DNA of 64,000 bases from Monocercomonoides exilis (Eukaryota; Preaxostyla; Oxymonadida; Polymastigidae): positions 372,001-436,000 of the forward strand of contig LSRY02000021.1 in NCBI GenBank assembly GCA_001643675.2. The letters are read 5' to 3'. This document shows positions 9,612 to 20,464 of this stretch, one piece after another. Under the pieces are notes generated by a model. It made no database searches. It was not told where the DNA came from and was given only the letters and a program-made list of their open reading frames with translations. The position numbers and the translations under genes were made by a program. Every line of letters starts with the position of its first letter. Positions within the stretch are counted from its first letter, which is position 1.

Positions 9612-10885
9612 ATGAACCCTTTATCGAATAATTCTTTTTTATTTTTTGACATCCTTTTTTGGATTATGAAAAAATTTTCACTCAAGGACTCGCTTGATAA
9701 TTTTGATCTTTTGCTTCTTAATTATGATTTTCCTTCATTTGCCCCTGACTTAATTGCTGCTTGTGTGCATTTTCTGTCGATTCAAAAAGTATATTTTCAA
9801 CATCATTTATAGCAAACTCATTCTTATGTGCAGACGGAGGACTCAACAGATATCAAAATATGGTGGCAAAGACAAGTGACTTTGAAGAGTATTTTTATTA
9901 TTTAGCCATCTTTTAATAATGATTTTTAGACGAGCCCCTGCTGCTGTTGTTGGTGATTTTGATTCTGTAGAAAAAGATAATATTACATCTTTCGAAAAAA
10001 AAGTGTGTGGATGGTGTTTTATTATTTTATTCCGATTTCTTCAAACTAATGAAGGGTACAGAAATTTTTAAAGATCCTGATCAAGATACCAACGATTTAG
10101 AAAAATGCTTAAAATATATAACCACGAAAAGATCAAGCAAAGAGAAAAAATTATTCGAAGCGTCGTCCCTTGTGATTATCGGTGCTATTGGAGGAAGATT
10201 TGATCAAGTATTTGTTATCATTTATTTTTACATGAAAATAATTGAAAATTGCTCTCTTAAAGGAAATGGCAAACATCAATGCAATTTTAAAGTATTTTGA
10301 TGCGCATAACAAGGAAGAAGATGTTTATGACTCTGTGCTATTTTTAACAGATTCATCTCTAATATCATTTTTAATGACTGATCAGCTATTGGCTGAACCC
10401 TCTTCTTCGTCAACACCATCTTCGTCAACAACATCATCAAAAGAACAACCAGAAGAGAAAGTACATGAGATAACAAGGTTTTCGCTTTGCGAAAATGGCG
10501 TTTGCGGATTTGTGTGAATCATTTTTCTTTATTCAGCTTCAGCTCTTATTTCTTTTTCGACGGGTTCTGCTTTCGTTTATTTACTAGATGCCCATTGGCT
10601 GTAAATGCGATCACTGTAAAACAACAGGCTTTAAATGGGATGTTGGTTTGCCTGAAGGAGTATTTTTTTTTAAAAATTGTTTGATTCGTATATATTTAAC
10701 GAATGTGTTTGTCAACAACTCATGTTCTAGATTGTCCAATTGGCTTTGGAGGACTTATAAGCACATCAAATGAATTTGCTTCGCAAAAAGTTACAATTCA
10801 ACATTCCCACAGTCTTATTTGGACTTCTGTAATTGAACCTATTCATCTAAAACAATATCTAAGAGATTTAAAAAAGAAGATTTGA
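9612..10885 (+). CDS. TPK1: Thiamine pyrophosphokinase, seven exons
   Basis: Transfers pyrophosphate from ATP to thiamine to make the cofactor ThDP. Exons: 9612-9762, 9813-9888, 9930-10002, 10055-10207, 10263-10511, 10588-10645, 10731-10885; 304 residues. Family motifs appear in order across the junctions: FLCADGGLNRY, VVGDFDSV, DPDQDTNDLEKCL (catalytic/Mg site), IGGRFDQ, then CGFMPIG, TTGFKWDV and GGLISTSNEF with the C-terminal SLIWT strand. The length is slightly above the roughly 240 of animal TPK1, owing to a longer N-terminus and a Ser/Thr/Pro insert (around residues 190-210). Six introns of 41-85 bp are used; intron 5 starts GTGTGA. The start could also be the ATG at 9666. It implies thiamine uptake with cytosolic activation. 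Confidence 0.93.
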
Positions 10886-11017
10886 TATTTTTAGATTTTG
10901 AGTATTATCATTTTATGTGTTATTTTTGTGGAACTATTGCTTTATATTTATTCATTTGGAACTTTTGTTAATATTTTGATCAATATGCATTATTTCAAAG
11001 AATAAATTAAAATACTG

Positions 11018-14000
11018 ATGTTTGATGATGAAGACGATGAAAATTTAAATTATTCGATAACTCAATATAAGCCAAGTGAAAATTCTATTAGTTCAAGAGA
11101 TACAGGTGACTTTAGACGAGGTGATCATCCTGCGATGCAATCAACTCAACTTCCTTCTCTTTTTTCAATCCACAGTTTCTTTTATTAATTTAGTTCTTCT
11201 TCTTTCTGTGCTTATTTGTTTTCAAAACAAAATTTCGTTTTTCAAATATTATTTTAAAAAATAGGAGGAAAAATCGATAGAATTGAATCTTACGGTGCTT
11301 TTGTTGAAATTTCTGGATTTAAAAAACACGGGTACGAAATTTTTAAGATTTCTTTTTGCATTGATATTATTTATCAGCCTTGTACATATTACTCAATTTT
11401 CAAATACAAAAATTGGACACCCATCTGAAGTAGGTATGCAATCATTTTTTATAAAAATCACACTTGAATTATTCTTCTTTGTTTTTCAAATTTTTGAATA
11501 TTCACCAAAAAATATTAATTCCATCTTTTAGTGGAACAAGGCGATGATGTGTGGGTTAAAGTTATTGCCGTTGAAGGTGGAAAAATTTCATTATCAATGA
11601 AATATGTGGATCAACGCAATGGGGAAGATTTAGATCCATCAAACGGTTGTGCTGTTCCTTTTGCTTTTGAAGACTTATATCATGATTTTTTATTACAAAT
11701 ATTTATAGGAGATTTATTTACCGCTCAACAAAAAAAAGCGGAATATCAAATGAGAAGAGACGGCCAAAAGGACCAGACAGATTCACAAAAAGAATCAAAG
11801 AATATTCAGCGCTGCAGTCGCTGCGGAGAAGTTGGTCATTTTGCATGGTGTTAAAGAAATATTTATATTTGCGTATATTTTTTTTCTTTCCAAACACATT
11901 AAAAAAATTTTCTATAATCCGCATTCATAAGGGAGTGCTTCAATCCAAAACTGTCAAAAGAAGAGTTGAAAGCAAAGCTTGAAAAGGCATCATCTGCTCA
12001 ACCAGCACATCCTGGATCGGGTGTGTCTTCTTCGTCAACAACACCAGCCGCCAAGCCGAAGTGGGCAACAGGTGCAAACATGATTCCTTTGGCTGTTTGT
12101 GAAGTTATTGTTTTCTACTAAAACCAATTTTTATTTTATTTTATTTTATTTTATTTTATTTTCATTGTCTTTATTTTTTATTTTTATTTCAAATGGTTAT
12201 GTACCTCAATATTTATTTGAATATTTCAAAAAACAAAAATGACATGCGAATGATATTCTTGCCAAACAGACGCGAAGCAATTTGGCAATTGAAGGAAAAA
12301 GCGAAGAACAAGATCACATAAAAGCTGCTAAGTCGATGCTCGCTGCATTGAAGAGAAGTAAAGAAGGAACAGAGGGAGAAGAAAGAGAGCGAAAGGAAGA
12401 AGAAAAAAAGGAAGAAAAAGAAGAACCGAAAAGTTCGTCTCATCATTCACAATCGCATTTGCACAAACATTCAGAGGAGGAGAGAGAAAGGGATAGAAAA
12501 GAGCACCGTTCATCGAGCCAAAGCCATCAGAAAGACAGCGGAAAAAGCCACAAAACAAACGAAAAGAAAAGCAAATTAGGCGAATTCTTCTCTTCTCTGT
12601 ATTCAGACGAGGAGGAAGAGGAAGGCAGAAAAAAAGCATCGACACATCACAAACATAAGAGCAAACACGAGCATCATCACAAAAGGCACATTCGAAAAGG
12701 AAGCGAAGAGTCAGCAGAGGAACAGCAACATGGACAGCGTAACAAACATCAGCGTCATCAATCACCTGAGACTGAGAAACGGTCAAATGATCATTCAGAG
12801 AGAAAGAAAGAAAGGGCAGATAAAAAGAGAGAAATGTCTGAAGAAAAAGAAGATGATGATACAGATTATGATTCGCATCACAGGAAGTTTTCTGATCGTC
12901 TTGAAAAGATCAAAAAGCAACATCGTTCTCATTCATCGCATAGGCATCGCAGCTTATCACATGCTCGTCATTCACATTCAACATCTGCTTCAAACCGCTT
13001 TTCTAAGACTCGCTCGAGATCCCGTGCGTCTTGTTCCTCTTCTTCCTATTCTCCTCCCACTTCTCGCTCCACTTCAGTATCATCATCTTCTTCTTCCTCT
13101 TCATCCTCTTCCTCTATTTCTTCAAAGAAGTCTGCTTCAATTCGGAAGAAGGATAATCTTCGTGATGCTCACAAGCATCACATTGAAAGAGGATCGAGTG
13201 ATAGGTCAATGTCTGACTCTTCACGAAGGCACAGGCATCGAAGCAGGAAAAGCATTGAGAAAGAGAGAGAAGAGAAAAGAAGTCACAGAAACAGGAAGAT
13301 CAGCGGAGAAGAGAAAGACAGCGATGAAAGCGATGCTGAAAGGAGGAAAAGAGATCACAGAAAGAGAGACAACGAAAGAGAAAAGGAAAGAGATAGAGAA
13401 AGAGATAGAGAGAGGGATCGAGATAGAGACAGAGATAGAGACAAAGAAAGAGACAGAGAAAGAGAAAGGAAAAGCAATGAAAGCGAAAAAGCAGATAGAA
13501 GTTGCGGAAAACGATACGAAAAGGAAGAGCGGAAGGGCTCATATGAGCGACGTAGCAATCGCTCTCACATTCGCAAAAGCCACAATTCATCAAAAGACAG
13601 ACGAAAACGAGAAAGAGATTCATCTGCATCATCGTCATCTTCTTCTCTTTCTTCTCGTTCTTCATCTGCTTCTATCACGCCTCCAACTTCTCCTTTTTCC
13701 CGTTCACTTCACCATCAACCCAAAACTGACAAGACTTCTTCTTCTTCTTCTTCTTCTTCTTATCGTGCAACATCTTCTTCATCTTCTGGTGCTTCCTCAT
13801 CAGCTTCGCCAAAGCCCCTAAGCCACACAACCCTCCAGACAGCGTCTAAGCCATCTCGTGTAAGCAGATCTGCACACAGGGACTCTTCCCCTGCTTCAGA
13901 CGAAGAGTCTTCTCTCTCATACTTCGACTCTGATGAGTCCTCCTCTGCTGACAATGGAGATGCGACTCACCTTCATTCACACCATTCTCATCACTCTCGC

Positions 14001-14186
14001 CATTCCCACTGCTCCTCAAGCGCTGCTGTTGACTCTGTCTCTGACTCAGATTCTCTTTCTTCCCCTTCTCCTTCTCCTGCCCGCCCTCCTCGCTATCCCC
14101 AGCCTCACTCCTTCACTGAGCTCTATGCCATGCTCTCTGATTACAATGTTGCTGCTGCATTTCTGAAATATCACAAACAGATATAA
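11018..14186 (+). CDS. ZCCHC17: S1-domain, CCHC zinc-knuckle, RS-rich RNA-binding protein
   Basis: Exons: 11018-11105 (or 11120), 11265-11331, 11378-11433, 11532-11847, 11932-12094, 12270-14186; about 868 residues. An S1 RNA-binding fold spans residues 30-100: IDRIESYGAFVEI, GLVHITQF, then GDDVWVKVIAVEGGKISLSMK and DLDPSN. A CCHC knuckle follows, CSRCGEVGHFAWEC, with the last Cys supplied by the next exon. This order matches ZCCHC17/pS1D, whose tail is short and basic. Here the tail is about 640 residues of His/Lys, Arg-Ser and Arg-Glu/Arg-Asp repeats with poly-Ser, as in splicing factors. A nuclear RNA-processing role is inferred. The first intron has two in-phase donors 15 nt apart, and 11646-11708 may be an extra in-frame intron. 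The ortholog symbol is tentative. Confidence 0.82.
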
Positions 14187-14548
14187 CTTTCATGAAACAG
14201 CATCAACTTTAATTTTTTTTGATTTAAAATTGCTTTTTTTTTTTTGTTAAATCGTAATTTAAAAAAGAAAAATATCGATGAATCATTTCAGTTTATTAGT
14301 TTTTTTTTTATTTATTATCTGATGACTGATAAAATACTTGAGGAAGTTGAAAAATTACAACTCTGGGATAGAAAAGATAAAAATAATAGACAATAACATA
14401 AGAAAAACAGCTCAAAAGGGAAATCAAAACCGCGTCTAATTTACAGAAATAAAAGCGTAAACATAATTTATTCTTTCTTTGTTAAAAATTCGCAAAATCA
14501 ATTGCAAATTACATGATCCAAAATTGATAAAATTTCAAAAAAATATAT
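14187..14548. other. Convergent intergenic spacer
   Basis: AT-rich spacer between the 3' ends of the zinc-knuckle and glutamine synthetase genes. T-rich runs near 14210-14250 and 14300 may help 3'-end formation. I see no gene in it. Confidence 0.6.
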
Positions 14549-15946
14549 TTAATGCATTTTTCTCCACTTGCCTGGTTGGAATGGCTCGCCCTCTGGTTCA
14601 ACATATGAAAACTTCTTCAAGAACTCGATGGCATGAGGTGTGAGCACTTCCTTGAGATAATCAGATTCCTTTGCCAATTGTGCTTTTGATTCCTCCATTG
14701 ACACAGGCAGACGGTTGATTTTCATCTCAGCTGCTTTCTCCTCAGTCAGTGAATCAAAGTTGAATCCACATCCTCTTGGGTTGGGGACGAGTTTCTCTTC
14801 AATTCCCTTCAAACCGGCTGACAGAATCATTGCAGACAAAAGATATGGAGATCCAGATGAGTCACCAGCACGGAATTCAATTCTTGTCTTTCCGGGTGAA
14901 GCAAAGTTGATTCTTGGCACACGAACAAGAGCTGATCTGTTGGCAATATCCCACCCAGTCCAGATTGGAGCCTCAAAGCCTGGGCACAGCCGTTTGAATG
15001 TGCGATCAGACAAAGCAAACACTGATGTCACATCGCGACCATATTTGCACAGCCCTGCAATAAAGCTGTGTGCAATATCTGACAATCCTTCATGTGGTCC
15101 AACAAAGACATTCTCTCCTTTTTCATCGAACAAAATAGTGTGCTCGTGTGTTCCTGAGCCTGCAAGATGTGGGAATGGCTTTGGAGAGTAAGTGCAAATT
15201 TCACCGTATTCTGCTGCAATCTCTCTTGTGATTTGCATTCCTCTTGTCATTGCATCAGCATTTTCCAATGCTTCTGTGAAATCAAGTTCTACTTCATTTT
15301 GTCCTGGGCTTCCTTCATGATGAATTCTTTTAACTTTTAATCCAGATTTCTCGAATCTGTGCATCAGCTCATGACGGAATTTTCCTCCTTGATCCAACGG
15401 AGGAACAGAGCAGTATCCGGCTGTATCTGCTGGCTCTAATCCTTCCTTCTTGCACAAGAAGAATTCCAACTCTCCGAACATGAGAACCTGTGGGAATCCC
15501 ATTTTCTTTGCTTTTTCAACAACTCTGCAAAGAATTCCACGAGGATCACCTGGATGAACAGATCCATCAGCTGAATGAGCCATGCAAATAACTTCGGCAT
15601 AATCCTCACCTTCAGATTGTCCAAAAATAAGTGTTTTTGGATCGGGAAACAGCGTCATATCGCTGTTTGTGAGAGTGGCGAATCCTCCAATTGAAGAACC
15701 ATCAACATCAACTCCATTGTGGCAAATTGAAGAATACTAAATTTAAAAAAAATGAAAATTTTAACAATGAATTTATATTGAAATGAAAATTTGTCAAACA
15801 AGATTTGCGTTTTCTTCCATGCAGTGATATGTTCCGCACATTGAACTAAACATGCATCTCAAAAATCTTACGTTCTTTGTCTTTATTTCCTCTTGTTGGT
15901 GTGCAATAAGATCTTCAACTTCTGCTGAGTATGTTTTTCTTGGCAT
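14549..15946 (-). CDS. glnA: Glutamine synthetase, type I
   Basis: Makes glutamine from glutamate, ammonia and ATP. Exon 1 is 15946-15872, intron 15871-15737 (GTAAGA...TTTAG), exon 2 is 15736-14549; 420 residues starting MPRKTYSAEVEDL. Type I signatures: FGELEFFL and GQNEVELDF (metal-binding Glu), AGSGTHEH (in place of the usual GSGMHxH), APIWTGWDIANRSALVRVP and IEFRAGDSSGSPYLLSA (substrate Arg/Glu). The YICTENSNG-like ATP loop and the Tyr adenylylation motif of the bacterial beta subtype were not seen. Most eukaryotes use GS II or III, so this prokaryote-type enzyme is probably an old lateral acquisition; its intron shows it is now fully eukaryotic. The tail ends PGKWRKMH. Confidence 0.9.
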
Positions 15947-16643
15947 TAACCCAGTTACAACGAATTTCAAACTCGATCAAAACCATAATTAGACAATCGT
16001 TGTGAACAACCATAACAGTTTTTATTGCTTCAAACATGTCAAACATTAAATACGAAAAAAAATCTTTATAAAAGAAGAAACAAAATAAAGAATATTGCAA
16101 AAATTAATCTAAAAACGGTTTGTCTGAGATTAAAATAGGCCAAAATGAAGTTTTATCATTTTTCTCAAATCTTTGCAAATTATGAAATTATTTGATTAAA
16201 AGAATTATTTAAAATAAATTGTGGAAATAACAAAAAATTAAATTATTTTTCCAAAGAAAAGAGTTGATATAGTTTTTTAATGATGAAAATTTGGACAATT
16301 CAATCAGAAATTATAAGCCTTAAAAAAACGATGGATAGATTGAAAATAAATTCATAAAAATAGCAGATAATTGTTATTAATTTCAACAACTGTAGTTACT
16401 TTTGTTTTTCGCAATTACTTTGGAATAAAACTGCATGAAAGTTGATTTAGTGTATTATAAATAATGAAATGCACTCAACGTATTAAGATGATAAACTAAA
16501 AAAACATTTATCAAATACATCACAATCAAACAAAAATGAAATGAAAAGTGTTGACAAGTATGAATTACAGAAATACGTCAATTAAGTCGCAGTACCAAAC
16601 ACCCCAACCACCACAACTCAGTAACTGAAAAATTAATTACTTT
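15947..16643. other. Intergenic spacer
   Basis: About 700 bp of AT-rich DNA upstream of the glutamine synthetase start and downstream of the S28 peptidase stop. It should hold the glutamine synthetase promoter. No ORF, RNA gene or repeat could be supported. Confidence 0.6.
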
Positions 16644-18589
16644 TTACATCTTTGAAATTTTGTAGTCAAATCCAATTGCATTTGCTTCTGTTCCGTATCC
16701 CATGTTCTTCTCTCCTTTTGAAAGCTGTGTGAATTCAGCCTCCATCTGCATTTTCTTTGCCTTTCTGCTGTTGATGCAAGACATTACCACAAACACAACA
16801 CCCACCACAGCGAAAATGACGAAGAACCCAAAGCACAGCATAGACACCAGGAAGAGGGTGGAGTTCGTGTTGATCTTCCCTGTTCCAACGGGAGAGTTGT
16901 CAACCCACACTTTTATTGTATCGGCTATCAGCTTGCGGGCATCTTTCAGATATTCTGAGTCGCCTTGTGCTGGCGTGGACAGGTCTGAGCAGTGGGATCC
17001 TCCTGTTATTGTGCGGAATGAAAGATTCTGCCTCTCAATGCGCCCATCTTCGGTTATAATATCTGGTTTATTCAAATCATATTCGGAATTAAAAAAAAAA
17101 AAAATAGGTTGAATAGAAGTTAATAAAAATTACAGAAACAAGCAAATTGAGATACAAACAACAGATGCAAAAAAATTAAGAAGATAATTATTAAAATAAA
17201 ATATATCAATACCATTTTCAAGTCTGTTAGCATTGCTGTCCTTCAGTGTAAGACTCAGCCGTCTCCACGGGTCAATCCCTCCATTGGTAAAGATGACATT
17301 TGTTCCGACGTAATTCTTTCCGTAGTAGTAATTGTTGGTTTCTTCCACATTCTTGTCAACATCTTTCAGCCCAAAAAGATCTTCACACAATTTGTGATGG
17401 TAATCCAGGTCGATTCTCTTCGAACGCAGCGATTTCTCTCCAGAATACACTTGGAAATACCCGAATTCCTTGCACGACTGGTAAAACCACTGCCTTCCCC
17501 CAGATTCTTCATCAATCACCGTTTTGCTCAGCTTCTCTCGTGCACTGGAGAAACCCAAGCATGTTTCATTTTGGTCTTTCAGCAATTCCCCGATAAACTC
17601 AAAAAGATAATCTTTCTCTTTTTTTGTGTCAGTCACTGGTTTGCTCATCGTTGTGCACAATTTTTTAATTGTTTGTTTTTCTTCTGGCCCTTCATCATCA
17701 TTGTATTGCACGCTATATGCCACTGCATCTGCGATTGTGTACAAGAAATCTACTCGATCTTCGATTTCCGTACATGAAGTTGCTTTTTCCATTGCTTTGA
17801 ATTCTGCTTCATTATCAATAAGCTGTTCAATTTGTTCGTTTGCAGTTCTTATTTTGTTTGCGCATTCTTCTGACAATGCTCCAACAATTGATTCATCATA
17901 TTCTGGAAATGACTCTTTAGCAATTACAGGAGCAGAAGAAGCTATAGAACCTACAGTTAAATGTGGGTATAACATTCTGAACCAAGCGCTCAATGCACCT
18001 GCGTAGCTTCCTCCAACAACAACAACGGTTTTTATTTCTTGCTCTTTTTTGTCTGTGTGAATGATCCATTCTAAAATATTTGCTACATCAGCCAAAGCTT
18101 GTTGGCTTGTTAGATATTTAAGATTTTCAACTGAAAGGTCTTTTGCTGGTTGAGACAGCCCGTAATATCTGTGTTCAAGAGCAACAATCATTGCCTTATC
18201 TTTTTGCGCCAAATCTAAAAATAATAGCAATAACATTTTAAAAAAATAATTTAAAATGATAATTTTGTGAAATTAACATTTCAAAAAGTCACACAATGAG
18301 TATATCCAACTGATGCGCGTGTTGGAGCCATTTCTGCTTCTCCGTTGATGTAGAAATACAGCATATGGCTATCTTTATAAAATTCTTCATTAATTAAGTA
18401 TCGCTGAGAAAATGTTGCCTTATTTGAAGGGTCAAAATGATCAACTCGTTGAATAAATGTTTTGTATTGAGGTGCTGATGCTTTGTGAAAAGTTTGATTC
18501 TTTCCAATATCATTCCTCAATCCCTTATCGGGCGAAAATATTATAAACGAATTAACTGTTCCAAAAATTGATATTAAAAACAGTAGCAT
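16644..18589 (-). CDS. S28-family serine carboxypeptidase, membrane-anchored
   Basis: Lysosomal/secreted Pro-Xaa-type peptidase (PRCP/DPP7/thymus-specific protease family). Exons: 18589-18295, 18214-17213, 17062-16644; 571 residues. A signal peptide (MLLFLISIFGTVNSF) is followed by the family block RVDHFDPSNKATFSQRY, then VALEHRYYGLSQP and NLKYLTSQQALAD. The triad is visible: Ser in VGGSYAGALSAW, Asp in GGIDPWRR and His in TGGSHCSDLSTP, the last only after joining exon 3. Intron 1 starts GTGTGA; intron 2 (17063-17212) contains a poly-A/T tract. Unusual for the family, a hydrophobic helix of about 28 residues and a short cytosolic tail follow the catalytic domain, so the enzyme is probably tethered to a membrane. 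The gene is head to head with SNU13. Confidence 0.92.
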
Positions 18590-18709
18590 TTTAAATGACT
18601 AATATTGTTTTGATGGATCAATACCATTATAATCTGAAACTTTATTTCCTCAAACCAAAAGGATCAATCAGAGATCATTTTTTGTGTTTGATTTCGGTAT
18701 TTAAAAGAA
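18590..18709. promoter_or_regulatory. Shared promoter region, S28 peptidase and SNU13
   Basis: 120 bp separate the divergent start codons. No specific promoter motif was recognised. Confidence 0.55.
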
Positions 18710-19221
18710 ATGTCGAAAACTGACGAAAGAGCAAAACCACTTGCAGATGCAGCACTTACAGTTAAGCTTCTTCAATTTCTGAAGAATGCAGCTAACATGC
18801 ATCAAATCAAAAAAGGAGCAAATGAAACAACAAAAGCTCTTAACAGGTTTGAAATACAAGATATATTGAATTATTAATGTTTTAAATGTTTATTTTTGTT
18901 TTTGTTTTTTAGAGGTTTATCTGAATTTGTCGTTTTGGCGGCAGATGCCGAACCGTTGGAAATTATTTTGCAAATTCCTTTGATTTGCGAAGACAAGGTA
19001 TGAGACAATCAGCAATGTTAATTAATATATTTTAATATGATTTCCATTTTTGTTTGATGAAGAATGTGACATATATTTTTGTTCCTTCAAAAACTGCATT
19101 GGGACGTGCATGTGGATTATCTCGTCCGGTTGTTGCATGCGCCGTTCTTGCTGCTGAAGGATCATCATTAAAGGCTGAAATTAAAACTCTTAGAGATGAG
19201 TTAGAAAGACAACTTATCTAA
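18710..19221 (+). CDS. SNU13: Snu13/15.5K (NHP2L1), L7Ae-family RNP protein
   Basis: Binds kink-turns in U4 snRNA and box C/D snoRNAs, nucleating the U4/U6.U5 tri-snRNP and rRNA-modification RNPs. Exons: 18710-18846, 18913-18997, 19063-19221; 126 residues, the usual size. Conserved blocks: [60 protein letters not shown] and [17 protein letters not shown], near-identical to animal and yeast Snu13. Introns are 66 and 65 bp (GTTTGA...TTTTAG, GTATGA...GATGAAG); the junctions fall inside conserved blocks, which makes them certain. It serves as a calibration of splice signals in this genome. Confidence 0.97.
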
Positions 19222-20464
19222 AATATGTGTAATGCTTTCACATTAATCATTTCACATTTCAACTGTATTTTTCATTCTCATCCATGATAATGACCTCGAA
19301 AAATCCTGGCATTTGAGATGTTTTAGTGCTATTTTTATAATATTAAAATAAACGTATTTATTTGTTTGAAATAAAATATTTTGAAAACGAGAAAAGGAAT
19401 AATGTTATAATTAGAAAAAAACATTTCAAGGAGATTTTTTTTCAATTAATTTAGGATTATCTGCATAATGCTTTTAATTCTTTTAAAGAATAGCTTGCAT
19501 CTATGGATGTTTGATGATAAACTAAAATCATGAACTTCACTTTTTGAGGCTTGTTATTTGCAGCTTTTAAATTTTTTCAAAAAACATCTGAAAAAGATGA
19601 TACAGGATAATGTTAATAACCCTTTCCCATGAGCTTGGCTAATAATTTTGCAGCAAAAAATCTTCAAATCGTTGCGATAATGCAAAAAACATTCAGAAAT
19701 TTGAAGATAGAAAGAAACAAATTAAACTGAATAGAGTTGTTTCTTCGAAAAATCAAAATGAACAGCTCAAAAAGGCTTATTTCTTGAAATGAAACGCTTA
19801 ATTTTCATTGATAAACATAAAATGTCTATATTAACCTATCATTTCTGTTGTTAGATTATTTCTAGTGCAACACGACAGAAGAAAGAAAAGGTTTGCCAAT
19901 TGACTACTGAAGTGAATCAATAAACAACTAACAATGAAAATATTGGTGAATGAAATAAACTAATGGTCGATAACTGAAAACTTTAAAATTGCAATGGGAA
20001 TAATATCTTGAAACAGATTCAGATAAGACAATAAAATCAACTATAGATTCTATAAATCAACAAAAAGCAGTGTAAAAATTACGCACTCAAAGAAATAAAA
20101 ACAAAAATATTAGTAATAGCTTGCTATATTTGTAAATATATATTATAAACAAAGAAATATAAACTAAATTTTTGTTTTTTTTTATAAATATCAACAGTTA
20201 TGTCTTGGATATAATTTGTCGTTCATTCACTTGGTTTGTAATGCCGCATTTGATTTTTGAGATTCTTTCACGAAAAAATTGTATCAAATCACGCAACAAG
20301 CACAAAATAAACCTTATCTTCAATTATACTCAATAATTTGTTTTTTATCCTTGCCTTTCTTTCTTTCTTTCACTTTCTCTCTCTCTCTCCTCTCGTCAAC
20401 TTTGCTTTCACTCCTGTCTGATCACTTTTTCGTTCCTGATTGCTGCAATTGTTGTGCTGCATTC
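19222..20464. other. Convergent intergenic spacer, 1.2 kb
   Basis: AT-rich DNA between the 3' ends of SNU13 and the MFS gene. The last 120 bp (20345-20464) are pyrimidine-rich on the plus strand, with CTTT and CTCT repeats, and may be MFS 3' UTR. No gene, tRNA or clear repeat was recognised in the rest. Confidence 0.55.

Noticed and set aside
9763-9767. First TPK intron placed at TGT|GTGCAT or as a 24-bp intron at GTATAT
   Set aside because: Neither restores the frame into CADGG; the donor GTGTGC at 9763 with acceptor 9812 does.
12730-13821. 363-aa plus-strand ORF overlapping the RS-rich tail
   Set aside because: It is a +1 shadow of the repetitive RS/RE coding sequence, with no conserved features.
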